Shown piece by piece: positions 53,657 through 63,096 of a stretch of DNA of 64,000 bases (position 1 is its first letter; every line of letters starts with the position of its first letter). Position numbers and translations under genes: made by a program. Where the stretch lies: assembly GCA_009995595.1 (NCBI GenBank), contig JAACPE010000001.1:620001-684000 (forward strand). The letters are read 5' to 3'. The notes beneath the pieces were generated by a model. That model ran no database searches. It had not been told where the DNA came from and saw nothing but the letters and a program-made list of their open reading frames with translations. Source of the DNA: Alphaproteobacteria bacterium (GTDB lineage: Bacteria; Pseudomonadota; Alphaproteobacteria; Micavibrionales; Micavibrionaceae).

Positions 53657-54486
53657 TTATAATACCCGACATATTGCGCAATAAGGTTACTATGGATTTC
53701 GTTCCATGCGTCATCATTGGCGGCAACGATTAAGCCACCACGTTGATCCGCCGCGGTATAGTCTGACCCATCCCATTTTCTTGTGATGCCCCCCGCTTCA
53801 CGCACCATAAGCGCGCCCGCTTGATGATCCCAAGGGCGTATGCGTGAATAAAGTGCAAAATATGATTGAGCTTCCAAAATTGCCAAATATTCATGGGCAC
53901 AGCACATATAAGGTTTCACTTCGCCAAACTCATTGGCCAAAACATCCTTCAGGTCATCACGCATTTTAGGCGGTAAAAACTTAACGCTGATAAACCCGCG
54001 CGTATCCTTAAGCGATTTTTTAGAGGGCTGATATTGAACCGCATTACCATTAAGTAAAACGCCGCTACCCCTCTCCGCAACACCCATGCGGTTTTCAGGG
54101 ATATCCAAAATCCAGCCATTAATAATTTCGCCCTTATAAGATAGGGCAACTATAGTCCCAAATTTTTTATCCCCGCTTGCAAAATTTCCTGTTCCATCCA
54201 CTGGGTCAATAACCCAAACATAGCCATCATGTTGTCCAAGCAAACGAATATCAGTCTCATTTTTAGAAACCGCTTCTTCACCCAAAACATAGGAACCGGG
54301 AATAACGTCAAGCAAGATGCGGGTTAGATCAATTTCAGCCTCAAGGTCGGCAATCGTTACAAAATCCGTAGGACCTGATTTTGTTGATATCTCATGATCC
54401 GCCAATTTTTGAAAGCGCGGCATAATTTTGTCAAAGGCCACATCTCTAATATAGGCGGCTATTTTATCAGGGTTAATAGTTGTCAT
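53653..54486 (-). CDS. Inositol monophosphatase family protein (second copy)
   Basis: The 277-residue protein has the metal motifs EEAVSK, DPVDGTGNF and WDHQAG. It could be an inositol phosphatase, a histidinol-phosphatase of the HisN type, or a 3'-phosphoadenosine phosphatase (CysQ-like); the sequence does not decide. The 21.8-22.6 kb gene is a relative with the DPLDGTHNF variant. It begins at the ATGA overlap with hflX, so it is the tail of the hfq-hflX group and ends convergent with mazG. Confidence 0.85.
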   Translation of the reverse strand: MTTINPDKIAAYIRDVAFDKIMPRFQKLADHEISTKSGPTDFVTIADLEAEIDLTRILLDVIPGSYVLGEEAVSKNETDIRLLGQHDGYVWVIDPVDGTGNFASGDKKFGTIVALSYKGEIINGWILDIPENRMGVAERGSGVLLNGNAVQYQPSKKSLKDTRGFISVKFLPPKMRDDLKDVLANEFGEVKPYMCCAHEYLAILEAQSYFALYSRIRPWDHQAGALMVREAGGITRKWDGSDYTAADQRGGLIVAANDDAWNEIHSNLIAQYVGYYN

Positions 54487-55835
54487 ACGGCTTCTTCTTG
54501 TTTTGGTTCAAATTCTTCAGGCACAAAACCAAACTGACTTTCAAATCTATTACGCTGCGCCCCATCAATCGAGACAGAGAATATAACATGATTGTCCTCA
54601 TCATGACGCCCCTTAACCGAGGCATTTTCATACAGCCAGGACATAGCCCGTCCCTCTCTAGCAGGTATTTTATAGTTAAGCACGCTCGCATGACGGGATA
54701 AAAACTCATCAATCATCACAAGGAGCGATTCTATCCCCTGCCCTGTAATAGCAGAAACACCAATGATTTTTTCACCAAATTGTATCGCACGTTCAATTGA
54801 ATCTATTCGCCCTTCTGGGCATATATCCATTTTATTGACCACTTCAAAAAGGCGCGGGTCACTCTCAACTTTAACACCAAGATCTGACAAAATACTCAAA
54901 ACATCTTTTTTATGTGTTTCAAAATCAGGCTGCGTTGCATCACGCACATGAAGAATAACATCGGCATGCTGGACCTGCTCTAACGTTGCACGAAAAGATT
55001 CAACAAGGTGCGTCGGCAGGTCGGTAATAAAGCCAACAGTATCAGATAGAATGCACTCCTTACCCGACGGTAAAACCAATTGGCGCATCGTGGGGTCAAG
55101 TGTCGCAAAGGGTAAATCTTCTGCAAAAACATTCGCCCCCGTCAGGCAATTAAATAAGGTCGATTTCCCTGCATTGGTGTACCCTACAATCGCAATTATA
55201 GGGAACGGCACGCGCTCACGCGATTGACGGGCAAGGTCACGCGTTTTACGCACCTTAAGCAATTCTTTTTTAATCTGATTAATCCGCTCACCAATAATAC
55301 GTTTATCAAGCTCAAGCTGACTTTCCCCCGGACCGCCGACAAAGCTTGTACTGCCGCGCTGGCGCTCCAAGTGCGACCATGCCTTCACAAGACGTGATTT
55401 TTGATATTCTAATTGTGCGAGTTCAACCTGAAGACGCCCTTCTTTTGTCTGCGCCCGCGCACCAAAAATCTCTAAGATCAGACCTGTACGATCAATAACT
55501 TTCGTGCCCCAGTCTTTTTCAAGGTTACGCTGCTGCACGGGGCTGAGATTGTGATTAACGAAAACTACATTCGGTTCAAACTCATCGACCATAGATCTAA
55601 TACGATCAATCGTTCCCGAGCCAAAAAATCGCCCTGCATTAATTTTATTGATATTCGCTTTTTCTAAACCAGCAACATCAATTTGAATGGCGCGGACAAG
55701 ACCAACCGCCTCTTCCATTTGATGATCTAAATCACGCTCATCATAATTAGAATGTTTGCGCACCTGCATTGAAAAAACAGGTTGCACAATTAAGGCCGTT
55801 TCTGTCGGCGCCGCTGTGTCAATAAGGTTACTCAA
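54483..55835 (-). CDS. hflX: Ribosome-associated GTPase HflX
   Basis: The 450-residue GTPase has an N-terminal HflX domain (glycine-rich start, GGPGESQLELDKR around 170-182, the HflX signature) and a G domain with G1 GYTNAGKST, G2-region PFATLDPTMRQL and G3 SDTVGFI. It splits stalled 70S ribosomes under heat or antibiotic stress. hfq is 12 bases upstream, the typical hfq-hflX pair. The 3' end overlaps the next gene by 4 bases. Confidence 0.95.
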   Translation of the reverse strand: MSNLIDTAAPTETALIVQPVFSMQVRKHSNYDERDLDHQMEEAVGLVRAIQIDVAGLEKANINKINAGRFFGSGTIDRIRSMVDEFEPNVVFVNHNLSPVQQRNLEKDWGTKVIDRTGLILEIFGARAQTKEGRLQVELAQLEYQKSRLVKAWSHLERQRGSTSFVGGPGESQLELDKRIIGERINQIKKELLKVRKTRDLARQSRERVPFPIIAIVGYTNAGKSTLFNCLTGANVFAEDLPFATLDPTMRQLVLPSGKECILSDTVGFITDLPTHLVESFRATLEQVQHADVILHVRDATQPDFETHKKDVLSILSDLGVKVESDPRLFEVVNKMDICPEGRIDSIERAIQFGEKIIGVSAITGQGIESLLVMIDEFLSRHASVLNYKIPAREGRAMSWLYENASVKGRHDEDNHVIFSVSIDGAQRNRFESQFGFVPEEFEPKQEEAV

Positions 55836-55847
55836 AATAGATTAAGA

Positions 55848-56111
55848 CTATTCCGCATCACTTGATGTTGCATCCGCATCATCTTCTGAGTCATTTAGAT
55901 TAAGCGGGCCGCCCGGCATAATAGTCGAAATAGCGTGCTTATAAACAAGCTGAACATGCGACTCCCGTCTTAGCAACATTGAAAAGTTATCGAACCATGT
56001 AACAATACCCTGGAGCTTAACCCCGTTCACAAGAAAGACTGTAACCGTCATTTTTTCCTTGCGAATAGCATTCAGAAAAACGTCTTGGACGTTTTTGCTT
56101 TTTTCAACCAT
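55848..56111 (-). CDS. hfq: RNA chaperone Hfq
   Basis: The 87-residue protein has the Sm1 motif region ([24 protein letters not shown]) and the Sm2 motif YKHAIST, both diagnostic of Hfq. An acidic, disordered C-terminal tail (about 68-87, [13 protein letters not shown]) follows. Hfq pairs small RNAs with mRNAs. AAGGA eight bases before the ATG is a good ribosome site. It lies upstream of hflX and downstream of the HAD gene. Confidence 0.97.
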   Translation of the reverse strand: MVEKSKNVQDVFLNAIRKEKMTVTVFLVNGVKLQGIVTWFDNFSMLLRRESHVQLVYKHAISTIMPGGPLNLNDSEDDADATSSDAE

Positions 56112-56169
56112 TGAAAATTCCTTCTTATTGGTCGTTTAACGCTCTATTAGATAAATCAGTATGAAGCGT

Positions 56170-56874
56170 TCAGCAAGCCTTCTTTTCCGCCATTTCTGAT
56201 GTTTTTTGACCAAATTCACTCTGAATAAAACAATAAAACGCGTTTGTTGACATAAAACTGTAGGTCGGGCTATATTTTTCTATCAAATCAGGGCGCGGGC
56301 TATCACTTTGGATAAAAACAATATCACACCCCGTATTTTTAGCCGTCAGTAAATCAGTCTCCGTGTCACCGATATAAAGCACGTTATCAGGCCTAAGGAC
56401 CTCCGAAATATCGGCCATCCCCATCAATAATGGATCAGGGGACGGCTTGTCTTTCGCTGCAATCCCCGCACCTATAAAACAATCAAAATGGTCATGCCAT
56501 CCCAAATGCTGCGCTTCTTTTAATAATGTCTTATGACGCTTATTGCTGACCACGCCAATATGCATATCTGTTTCATTTTTTATAAAATCAATTAACGCTT
56601 TCGCATTGTCCATAGGCTTCATCATATCGATATGATGTTTTTCAACAAAATCATAAAGGACAGTTTGCGCTTCATCTGAACGCTCGCCGTAAACTTCAGG
56701 GTAATATTCCCGCGCCGATTTACTCGCTGTTCCCAAAAAATCTTCCATCGTCCAAAGCGCTTCTCCGAAAGTTTCTCGAACGAAATTATGCGCCTTTAAA
56801 ATAAGCCCGCACGTATCAACAAGCGTTCCATCCCAATCAAAAATAATGGCTTTATATTTGTTTAAGGCTGACAT
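56170..56874 (-). CDS. HAD-superfamily hydrolase (phosphoglycolate-phosphatase-like)
   Basis: The 234-residue protein has the HAD motif 1 DWDGT (Asp13, Asp15), motif 2 VVSNKRH, motif 3 Lys region, and motif 4 YIGDTETDLLTA, with a cap domain between motif 1 and 2 (subfamily IA). Phosphoglycolate, phosphoserine or other small-molecule phosphate substrates are possible; the substrate is not resolved. It directly abuts the aminotransferase gene (0-base gap) and precedes hfq. Codon use is typical. Confidence 0.85.
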   Translation of the reverse strand: MSALNKYKAIIFDWDGTLVDTCGLILKAHNFVRETFGEALWTMEDFLGTASKSAREYYPEVYGERSDEAQTVLYDFVEKHHIDMMKPMDNAKALIDFIKNETDMHIGVVSNKRHKTLLKEAQHLGWHDHFDCFIGAGIAAKDKPSPDPLLMGMADISEVLRPDNVLYIGDTETDLLTAKNTGCDIVFIQSDSPRPDLIEKYSPTYSFMSTNAFYCFIQSEFGQKTSEMAEKKAC

Positions 56875-57765
56875 TTATAATCCTGCCTCCCAGTGCACTT
56901 GTTCCCCGCGAAGTCCATCAACATAAGCACGGTATTCATTGTAAATTTCTTTAGTAATCGGCCCGGGTTTGCCCTCGCCTATTTTGTGGCCGTCTATCTC
57001 TATCACCGATGTAATAAGCGCCGTTGCACTGCTCGTAAAGGCTTCAACCGCTTCATAGGCTTCATGTACGGTAAAGGCGCGTTCAATTATTTTTATCTTT
57101 TTTTCAGCGCAAATTTTTTCAATCGCAGTGCGTGTCACTCCACGCAAAATATCATGTGAGACAGGACGCGTCAGGAGCGTTTGATCTTTTGTAATAATCC
57201 AAGCATTACTGGCAGACCCTTCGGTAATAAAACCCTGCGGGTCAACCATCCACGCGTCCCCCAAACCTTCTTCAACAGCTTCTTGTTTTGCAAGCGCTTG
57301 GGCTAATAAGGCAACTGTTTTAATATCACGACGTTTCCAACGGATATCTTCAAGCGTCTTGACCTTAACACCATGAAGCACCGCTGCATTCCCATCAAAA
57401 TTAAAGGACGATGCAATAATTACAAGTGATTGCCCCGTTGTATTGGGATCAGGAAATTTAAAATCCCGCCGCGCAGCGCCGCGCGTAATTTGAATATAAA
57501 TCCCTGCATTTTTTAAATGATTACGGCGCAAACATTCACGCATTAAAAAACGCAAAGTTTCGCGTGAGACAGGCATTGGCATTTTTAACTCCGCCAACGA
57601 ACGCTCAAGGCGATCAAGATGCCCTGTTTCATCGGCCAAATGGCCATGAATACATCCTATAACTTCATAGACACCATCAGCAAATTGAAACCCGCGATCT
57701 TCGACATGAACGCTAGCCTGAGCATACGGCAGATATTCACCATTCACATAAACGATACGGGGCAT
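56875..57765 (-). CDS. D-amino-acid / branched-chain aminotransferase (class IV PLP)
   Basis: The 296-residue fold-type IV enzyme has PLP-binding Lys149 in KRRDIKTVALL, the EGSASNAW segment, and the Dat-like start VNGEYLPYAQASVHVEDRGFQFADGVYE. D-amino-acid transaminase (D-Ala and D-Glu supply for the cell wall) is the usual assignment for this gene in the ntrYX-trkA-dat-hfq region. The same fold includes IlvE and aminodeoxychorismate lyase, so specificity is inferred. It follows trkA with a 19-base gap. Confidence 0.8.
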   Translation of the reverse strand: MPRIVYVNGEYLPYAQASVHVEDRGFQFADGVYEVIGCIHGHLADETGHLDRLERSLAELKMPMPVSRETLRFLMRECLRRNHLKNAGIYIQITRGAARRDFKFPDPNTTGQSLVIIASSFNFDGNAAVLHGVKVKTLEDIRWKRRDIKTVALLAQALAKQEAVEEGLGDAWMVDPQGFITEGSASNAWIITKDQTLLTRPVSHDILRGVTRTAIEKICAEKKIKIIERAFTVHEAYEAVEAFTSSATALITSVIEIDGHKIGEGKPGPITKEIYNEYRAYVDGLRGEQVHWEAGL

Positions 57766-57784
57766 TCAATTTTATCCTTATGAT

Positions 57785-59161
57785 TTAAAACAGCGCAACT
57801 TGCGCAGAAAACATTTTTTCAACTTTAGACACGGCCTCATTCACTGCTAAAACAATCACATGGTCATCAACACGGATTTGATTATTGCCGTCAGGAATAC
57901 TCAGCACACCATCACGAATAATCGCGGCAATCACTACGCCTGCAGGGAATTTAATATCCTTAATCGGTGTGTTGACAATAACGCTCGATTCCGATGCCCC
58001 AATCTCCAGCACCTCGGCAAAGCCATTGGCTACATCATGAACAGCCTTCACCCGCCCACGGCGCACATGACGCATGATAGATGACACAGTAATAGCCCGC
58101 GGCGATATAACGCTAAGTAATCCAAGAGAGCCTGTAAGCGTGTCATAATTTGTTTTATTGACAAGCGGGATTACACGATCACAGCCTTCATTGAGGGCCA
58201 TCATAGCAGTTAAAATGTTGGTTTCATCATTATTGGTCACAGCAATAAGTGTTTCAACCTGTGGCATATTGATTTCTGCCATCACCTCACGGTCAACGCC
58301 ATCAGCTTCAAGCACGAGAATATTTTCGAACTCCTCACTAAGCGCAAGAGCCCTTACAGGATCACTTTCAATGACTTTTAAACGTACATCAGGCTGTGTA
58401 TTGATAATTTCACGAATAAGCGCATGCCCAATATTACCGCCGCCGACAATTACAACGTCACGCGCTTTTTGTTCTTCATGACCAAATACAGAGAGCGCGC
58501 GGCGCATTTGTGATGCCTCTACGACAAAGAAAACTTCATCTCCCATCAACATTTGGTCATCTGATTTGGGCACAAATGCTTTGCCTTTTCGGATAATCGT
58601 CAAAATCTTGAGCTTAATATCCGGAAATAAAGATATAAGCTGAGAAAGCGACGTGTTTACAATTGGACAATTATCTTCACACAATACACTACACAAGAAT
58701 GCTTTTTCTTGCCTCAATGGTACAACAGATGTCGTGCCGGGAACTGACAGCCGGAATGAAACAGCTTTTGCAACCTCATCTTCTGGGCTCACAATATAGT
58801 CAATTGGCATATGCGCCCGGCTAAACAAATTCGCCCAGACAGGGTCTTTAAATACCTGCTGCCTGATGCGCGCCACTTTTTTGGGCACATTAAACAATGA
58901 GTGCGCAACCTGACACGCCACCATATTCACTTCATCGATACTTGTGACTGCAATGATCATATCAGCATCATTCGCGCCTGCATTTAACAAAATATCAGGG
59001 CTAGACGCCGATCCCAAGACACCATTGGCATCGAGCATTGTATTCACGCGCTCTACTTTATCAGGGCAATTATCAATGACCGTCACATCGTTATTTTCAC
59101 GCGCTAAATACGCGGCAATACTAAATCCAACTTGCCCGGCTCCACAGACGATGACACGCAT
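57785..59161 (-). CDS. trkA: Trk potassium system NAD-binding regulator TrkA
   Basis: The 458-residue cytoplasmic protein has two RCK repeats, each with a Rossmann NAD-binding site (GAGQVGFSIAAYLAREN at 7-23 and VGGGNIGHALIREI near 230) and a C-terminal RCK_C domain. It gates TrkH/TrkG potassium channels. Neither TrkH nor TrkG is in the window. It immediately follows ntrX with no gap. Confidence 0.95.
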   Translation of the reverse strand: MRVIVCGAGQVGFSIAAYLARENNDVTVIDNCPDKVERVNTMLDANGVLGSASSPDILLNAGANDADMIIAVTSIDEVNMVACQVAHSLFNVPKKVARIRQQVFKDPVWANLFSRAHMPIDYIVSPEDEVAKAVSFRLSVPGTTSVVPLRQEKAFLCSVLCEDNCPIVNTSLSQLISLFPDIKLKILTIIRKGKAFVPKSDDQMLMGDEVFFVVEASQMRRALSVFGHEEQKARDVVIVGGGNIGHALIREIINTQPDVRLKVIESDPVRALALSEEFENILVLEADGVDREVMAEINMPQVETLIAVTNNDETNILTAMMALNEGCDRVIPLVNKTNYDTLTGSLGLLSVISPRAITVSSIMRHVRRGRVKAVHDVANGFAEVLEIGASESSVIVNTPIKDIKFPAGVVIAAIIRDGVLSIPDGNNQIRVDDHVIVLAVNEAVSKVEKMFSAQVALF

Positions 59162-60595
59162 TTATGCACTCTTTCTTTTTTGTGAATTGTCCGATGAATC
59201 GTTACTCTCATCACTATCCTGCTTGGCGTTAAGGGAAATATCAAGCGCCTTTAACTTGCGATGCAAGGCCGAGCGCTCCATCCCCACAAATTCAGCTGTT
59301 TTACTTACATTACCCTTAAAACGCGTCACTTGATTTTGCAGATAGCTCTTTTCAAAAGCTTCTCGTGCCTCTCTAAGGGCAAGTGATGAGTAATCTATCG
59401 CATTATTTTTTGATTTTCCTTGCGCCTCTTTCCCTGAAATTTCCGGCGGTAAATCATCTTCTTCAATCTGACCTGCATCCTCTTTGGTAGAGGCCATAAT
59501 CATAAGCCATTCCACCATATTTTTCAGCTGGCGCACATTACCTGGCCATTGATATTGGTTCAGGGCCGTTTGCGCTTTTTTTGACAGGGTAAAAGCCGCC
59601 TGCCCTGTTTGCCGCACATATTCCTCAATAAAATATTCCATCAATACTTTGATATCTTTGGGACGATCACGCAGGGGTATAATATCAAGTGGAACAACAT
59701 TCAGACGATAAAAAAGATCTTCTCTGAAATCACCCTTTTCAATGGCCGCGTCTAAATCCCGATTGGTTGAGGCCAAAATACGCACATCAATATCAATGGG
59801 CTCTTGACTGCCCAAATGGTGAATTTGGTTATCTTGCAGAACACGCAAAATCTTACCCTGCGTTTCGAGAGGCATATCGGCGACCTCATCTAAAAGAAGC
59901 GTCCCGCCATTGGCTTTCTCCAACACGCCTTCACACACAACACCATCGCGCTCATACCCAAATAACTCTTCCTCTAAGCGCTCTGGGTGCATAACGGCGC
60001 AATTTAAGGCCATAAAAGGCTTATTGTGACGGTCCGACAAACGGTGAATTTCACGCGCAACAACTTCTTTACCAACACCTGCCTCCCCTTTAATCATGAC
60101 ACGGCTTTTTGTTGGCGCAATTTTTGTAAGCAATTGTTTAAGCGCTGTCATTTCTGGAGAAGTGCCAATTAAATCTGCCGATAAATCCATGCGCGCTTTC
60201 AACGCCGCATTTTCCTTCTTAAGATTTGCCGTTTCAATCGCCCGTGAAATCATAAGAAGAAGGCGATCAGACTTAAATGGCTTTTCGATAAAATCATACG
60301 CGCCTTGTTTAATAGCCGTAACAGCCGTTTCAATTGTGCCATGCCCGCTAATCATTACCACGGGCAAATGCTGACTTTGCGCTTTAAAATCTGTCAATAT
60401 CTCAAGACCATCCTGAATGCTTTCTTGTAACCAGATATCAAGGATCACAAGATCAGGTTTTTTTAAAACAAACTGCTCATGCGCCTCGTTCGAATTACTT
60501 GCTTCGCGCACATGATATCCCTCATCCTCCAATATCCCCTTTATCAAAAGGCGAATATCTTTTTCATCATCAATAACAAGAATGTCAGAACTCAT
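59162..60595 (-). CDS. ntrX: NtrX-type sigma-54-class response regulator
   Basis: The 477-residue regulator has a receiver domain with phosphoacceptor Asp53 (LVILDIWLQ), an AAA+ domain with Walker A GEAGVGKE (170-177) and Walker B LLLDEVAD (about 233-240), and a Fis-type helix-turn-helix at the C-terminus (NVSKTAEFVGMERSALHRKL). The GAFTGA loop expected at about 214-222 is absent; ERDGVVCEG is there instead. Known alphaproteobacterial NtrX also lacks it and probably does not activate sigma-54. It pairs with the upstream ntrY. Confidence 0.95.
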   Translation of the reverse strand: MSSDILVIDDEKDIRLLIKGILEDEGYHVREASNSNEAHEQFVLKKPDLVILDIWLQESIQDGLEILTDFKAQSQHLPVVMISGHGTIETAVTAIKQGAYDFIEKPFKSDRLLLMISRAIETANLKKENAALKARMDLSADLIGTSPEMTALKQLLTKIAPTKSRVMIKGEAGVGKEVVAREIHRLSDRHNKPFMALNCAVMHPERLEEELFGYERDGVVCEGVLEKANGGTLLLDEVADMPLETQGKILRVLQDNQIHHLGSQEPIDIDVRILASTNRDLDAAIEKGDFREDLFYRLNVVPLDIIPLRDRPKDIKVLMEYFIEEYVRQTGQAAFTLSKKAQTALNQYQWPGNVRQLKNMVEWLMIMASTKEDAGQIEEDDLPPEISGKEAQGKSKNNAIDYSSLALREAREAFEKSYLQNQVTRFKGNVSKTAEFVGMERSALHRKLKALDISLNAKQDSDESNDSSDNSQKRKSA

Positions 60596-60609
60596 AATTT
60601 ACTCTTTCT

Positions 60610-62943
60610 TTAAGCCGTTTTTTTATCGTCTTGTTTTTCTGGAACGGCGATAGGGAATAACAAGGCAATACTCGCCCCACTCAATTTTTTATTGTCTGTA
60701 TATTTATCCGCTCCAACGATAATTTTTCCATTATGGTCTTCCATAATTTTCTTTACGATGGCAAGACCCAGCCCCGTTCCCTTAGGGCGATGTGTTACAT
60801 AAGGCTCGGTCAAATTCGCCGCCTCTTCATTTTCGGGCAACCCAATACCGCTATCTGTTACCAACAGCATAAGACCATGACCCACTGATTTATGCTCTAT
60901 CGGTTTGAGAATAATATCAATTTCCCCTGCCACGCTTTGTTTATCCTGACTAATAGCATCAATTGAGTTTTGAATAAGGTTTACAAGCGCTTGTCTAATT
61001 TGTTGTTCATCACACAATACAATCTCATGCCCTTGCGTATTATCATGAAACGATATTTTAATTTTAGGATGCGCCTGTTTATGAAGCATCATCACATCAG
61101 ATACATTTTGCTGGAGTTTTTGTGCTTTTAAATTGGCAACAGGCATACGGGCAAAATCTGAAAACTCATTGACCATACGACCGATATCTTCAACGTGACG
61201 AATAATTGTTTCCGTACAAACTTCGAATGTTTCAGGATCACTTTTGATTTCACTTAAATACTTACGCTTCAAACGCTCCGCAGAGAGCTGTATCGGGGTG
61301 AGCGGATTTTTAATTTCATGCGCAATACGCCGTGCCACATCAGCCCATGCCGCTTTAAGTTGCGCAGATTGTAATTCAGTAATATCATCAAATGTAATAA
61401 CCGCCCCTTGTTCTTCTTCGCTGATAAGTTCAATCGCAATACGTACCAAAAGCTCTGACTTCTTGCCCGTGTGGCTGATATAAGGGTTCTCAAATTGCGT
61501 AACTTTATTGGTATTACTATGCGCCTTATCAAGATGCTCGGCTATATTGGGGATGACAGACGTAATTTTTCGCCCCACAAGCTCTTTGCTTTCTTGCTCA
61601 AAAATCTCTGCGGCGGCGGCATTCACAAATGTAACAAGCCCCCTTGAATCAACCCCGACAATACCCGCCGACACCCCTGCCAAAACAGTTTCCGTTAAAC
61701 GGCGACGTTGATCGAGCATACGGTTAGCCATAATTAACTCGTTACGTTGCTCTTCAATTTGCGATGTCATACGGTTAAACGAACTTGCAAGATAATCAAA
61801 TTCCTCAATCTGCTTTTGCTCAGGCACGCGGGCAGTCAAGTCACCGCCCCGCACACGATCCGATACAGAGATAAGGGTCGTAATCGGCAAAACCAATTGC
61901 CGCGCAAGCACAATCCCAACCCATATCGCCGCCAACAATAACAAGAGCGCCACGACAATAAAAATCATCGTGACCGTGATTTGAAGACCAGAGTAACTGC
62001 CCTCCAATTCACTATATTTATTAACTGCCTCTTGCGTAGCCTCGATATGCCCAAGCACAGTTGGGTCAATCCGCCGCCCCACATAAAGATAGCTATCATT
62101 CCAATTATTAAGCTTCACAAGCGCCCGAACACGGTCCTCGTTCTCACTGGTCATAACAACCACATCTCCATCACCCGCTTGATCAAGAAGATAATTAGGA
62201 AGATTTTCAAACGTGAGCGTAAAAGTCAGACTAGAGCGCGTCAAAATCTTACCTGATTCATTAAAAATGATAGCTTCAGACAGATTTCGAACAATCGACT
62301 GTGTATCCATTAAACGCTCTAATTCATCGGCTCTCAAATCCCCCATAAAGGGCGCATTACGATCAATATCATTGGCCATGGCGAGCGTGTCGGCTTTAAT
62401 AACCTGCTTATGCTCTTCCAGATAGGCCGTAGCCACCGCTTGAGATTCAACAACCGCCGTGCGCACATTATCGCTAAACCATGTTTGCACTCCAAAATGA
62501 AAGAAAAACGCCGAAAAAACAGCCATGATAATAGCGGGCAGCGCCGCCATCACACTAAAAATCAGGACAAGACGGATATGAAGCCGTGACCCCGCAATCC
62601 CACGACGGCGTCCAATCCAAATTTTCAAAACACGCCGCGCAATTAACGTGACAAGCATCAGTAATATAACAAGATCAATATTAAGCAGCCAAATCACAAC
62701 ATCAGGGTTATCCCCGAAAGGCGGCGTTTCGGTTAGCGCCGCATAAGTCGCAAAACCGGAAACGATGGCAGCAATGATAAGAACAAAGGAAAGCTTGGTC
62801 GCTATCCCTTTAGAAGAAAACCCGCGGCGCACCCCGCTAAACTTACTTTGCGGGCCAATAAACGCAGCCAAAAGCCCCGCCCAGAAAGAATATTTCTTTG
62901 GCGAGTCTATGGTTTGGTCTGTTGATTGAACTGCATCAGCCAT
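60610..62943 (-). CDS. ntrY: NtrY sensor histidine kinase
   Basis: The 777-residue kinase has four membrane helices (about 50-70, 80-103, 122-148, 320-346) with a periplasmic sensing loop between the third and fourth. A HAMP domain (about 347-400) and a PAS domain (about 415-525) follow. The H-box is RRIAHEIKNPLTP (His542), and an HATPase_c domain has N and G boxes. It phosphorylates NtrX in response to nitrogen or redox cues in related bacteria. It is 14 bases from ntrX and starts the divergent region with ispDF. Confidence 0.95.
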   Translation of the reverse strand: MADAVQSTDQTIDSPKKYSFWAGLLAAFIGPQSKFSGVRRGFSSKGIATKLSFVLIIAAIVSGFATYAALTETPPFGDNPDVVIWLLNIDLVILLMLVTLIARRVLKIWIGRRRGIAGSRLHIRLVLIFSVMAALPAIIMAVFSAFFFHFGVQTWFSDNVRTAVVESQAVATAYLEEHKQVIKADTLAMANDIDRNAPFMGDLRADELERLMDTQSIVRNLSEAIIFNESGKILTRSSLTFTLTFENLPNYLLDQAGDGDVVVMTSENEDRVRALVKLNNWNDSYLYVGRRIDPTVLGHIEATQEAVNKYSELEGSYSGLQITVTMIFIVVALLLLLAAIWVGIVLARQLVLPITTLISVSDRVRGGDLTARVPEQKQIEEFDYLASSFNRMTSQIEEQRNELIMANRMLDQRRRLTETVLAGVSAGIVGVDSRGLVTFVNAAAAEIFEQESKELVGRKITSVIPNIAEHLDKAHSNTNKVTQFENPYISHTGKKSELLVRIAIELISEEEQGAVITFDDITELQSAQLKAAWADVARRIAHEIKNPLTPIQLSAERLKRKYLSEIKSDPETFEVCTETIIRHVEDIGRMVNEFSDFARMPVANLKAQKLQQNVSDVMMLHKQAHPKIKISFHDNTQGHEIVLCDEQQIRQALVNLIQNSIDAISQDKQSVAGEIDIILKPIEHKSVGHGLMLLVTDSGIGLPENEEAANLTEPYVTHRPKGTGLGLAIVKKIMEDHNGKIIVGADKYTDNKKLSGASIALLFPIAVPEKQDDKKTA

Positions 62944-63096
62944 TCAGTGTTTTTCTTAACCTTCATTTTTATCTTTAAAGCGCCCGAATATGCCTGTAAG
63001 TATAACGGTGGTAGGCGTCTAAAACACTTGGAATATCGCCTTTTTACACCTAAAACGCAAGACCCGTGACGAATGGCACAACGCTCAGAAATAAAT

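Noticed and set aside
59964-60000. Apparent damage in NtrX at the missing GAFTGA
   Set aside because: Absence of this motif is normal for NtrX in alphaproteobacteria; the frame is intact, so it is not a pseudogene.
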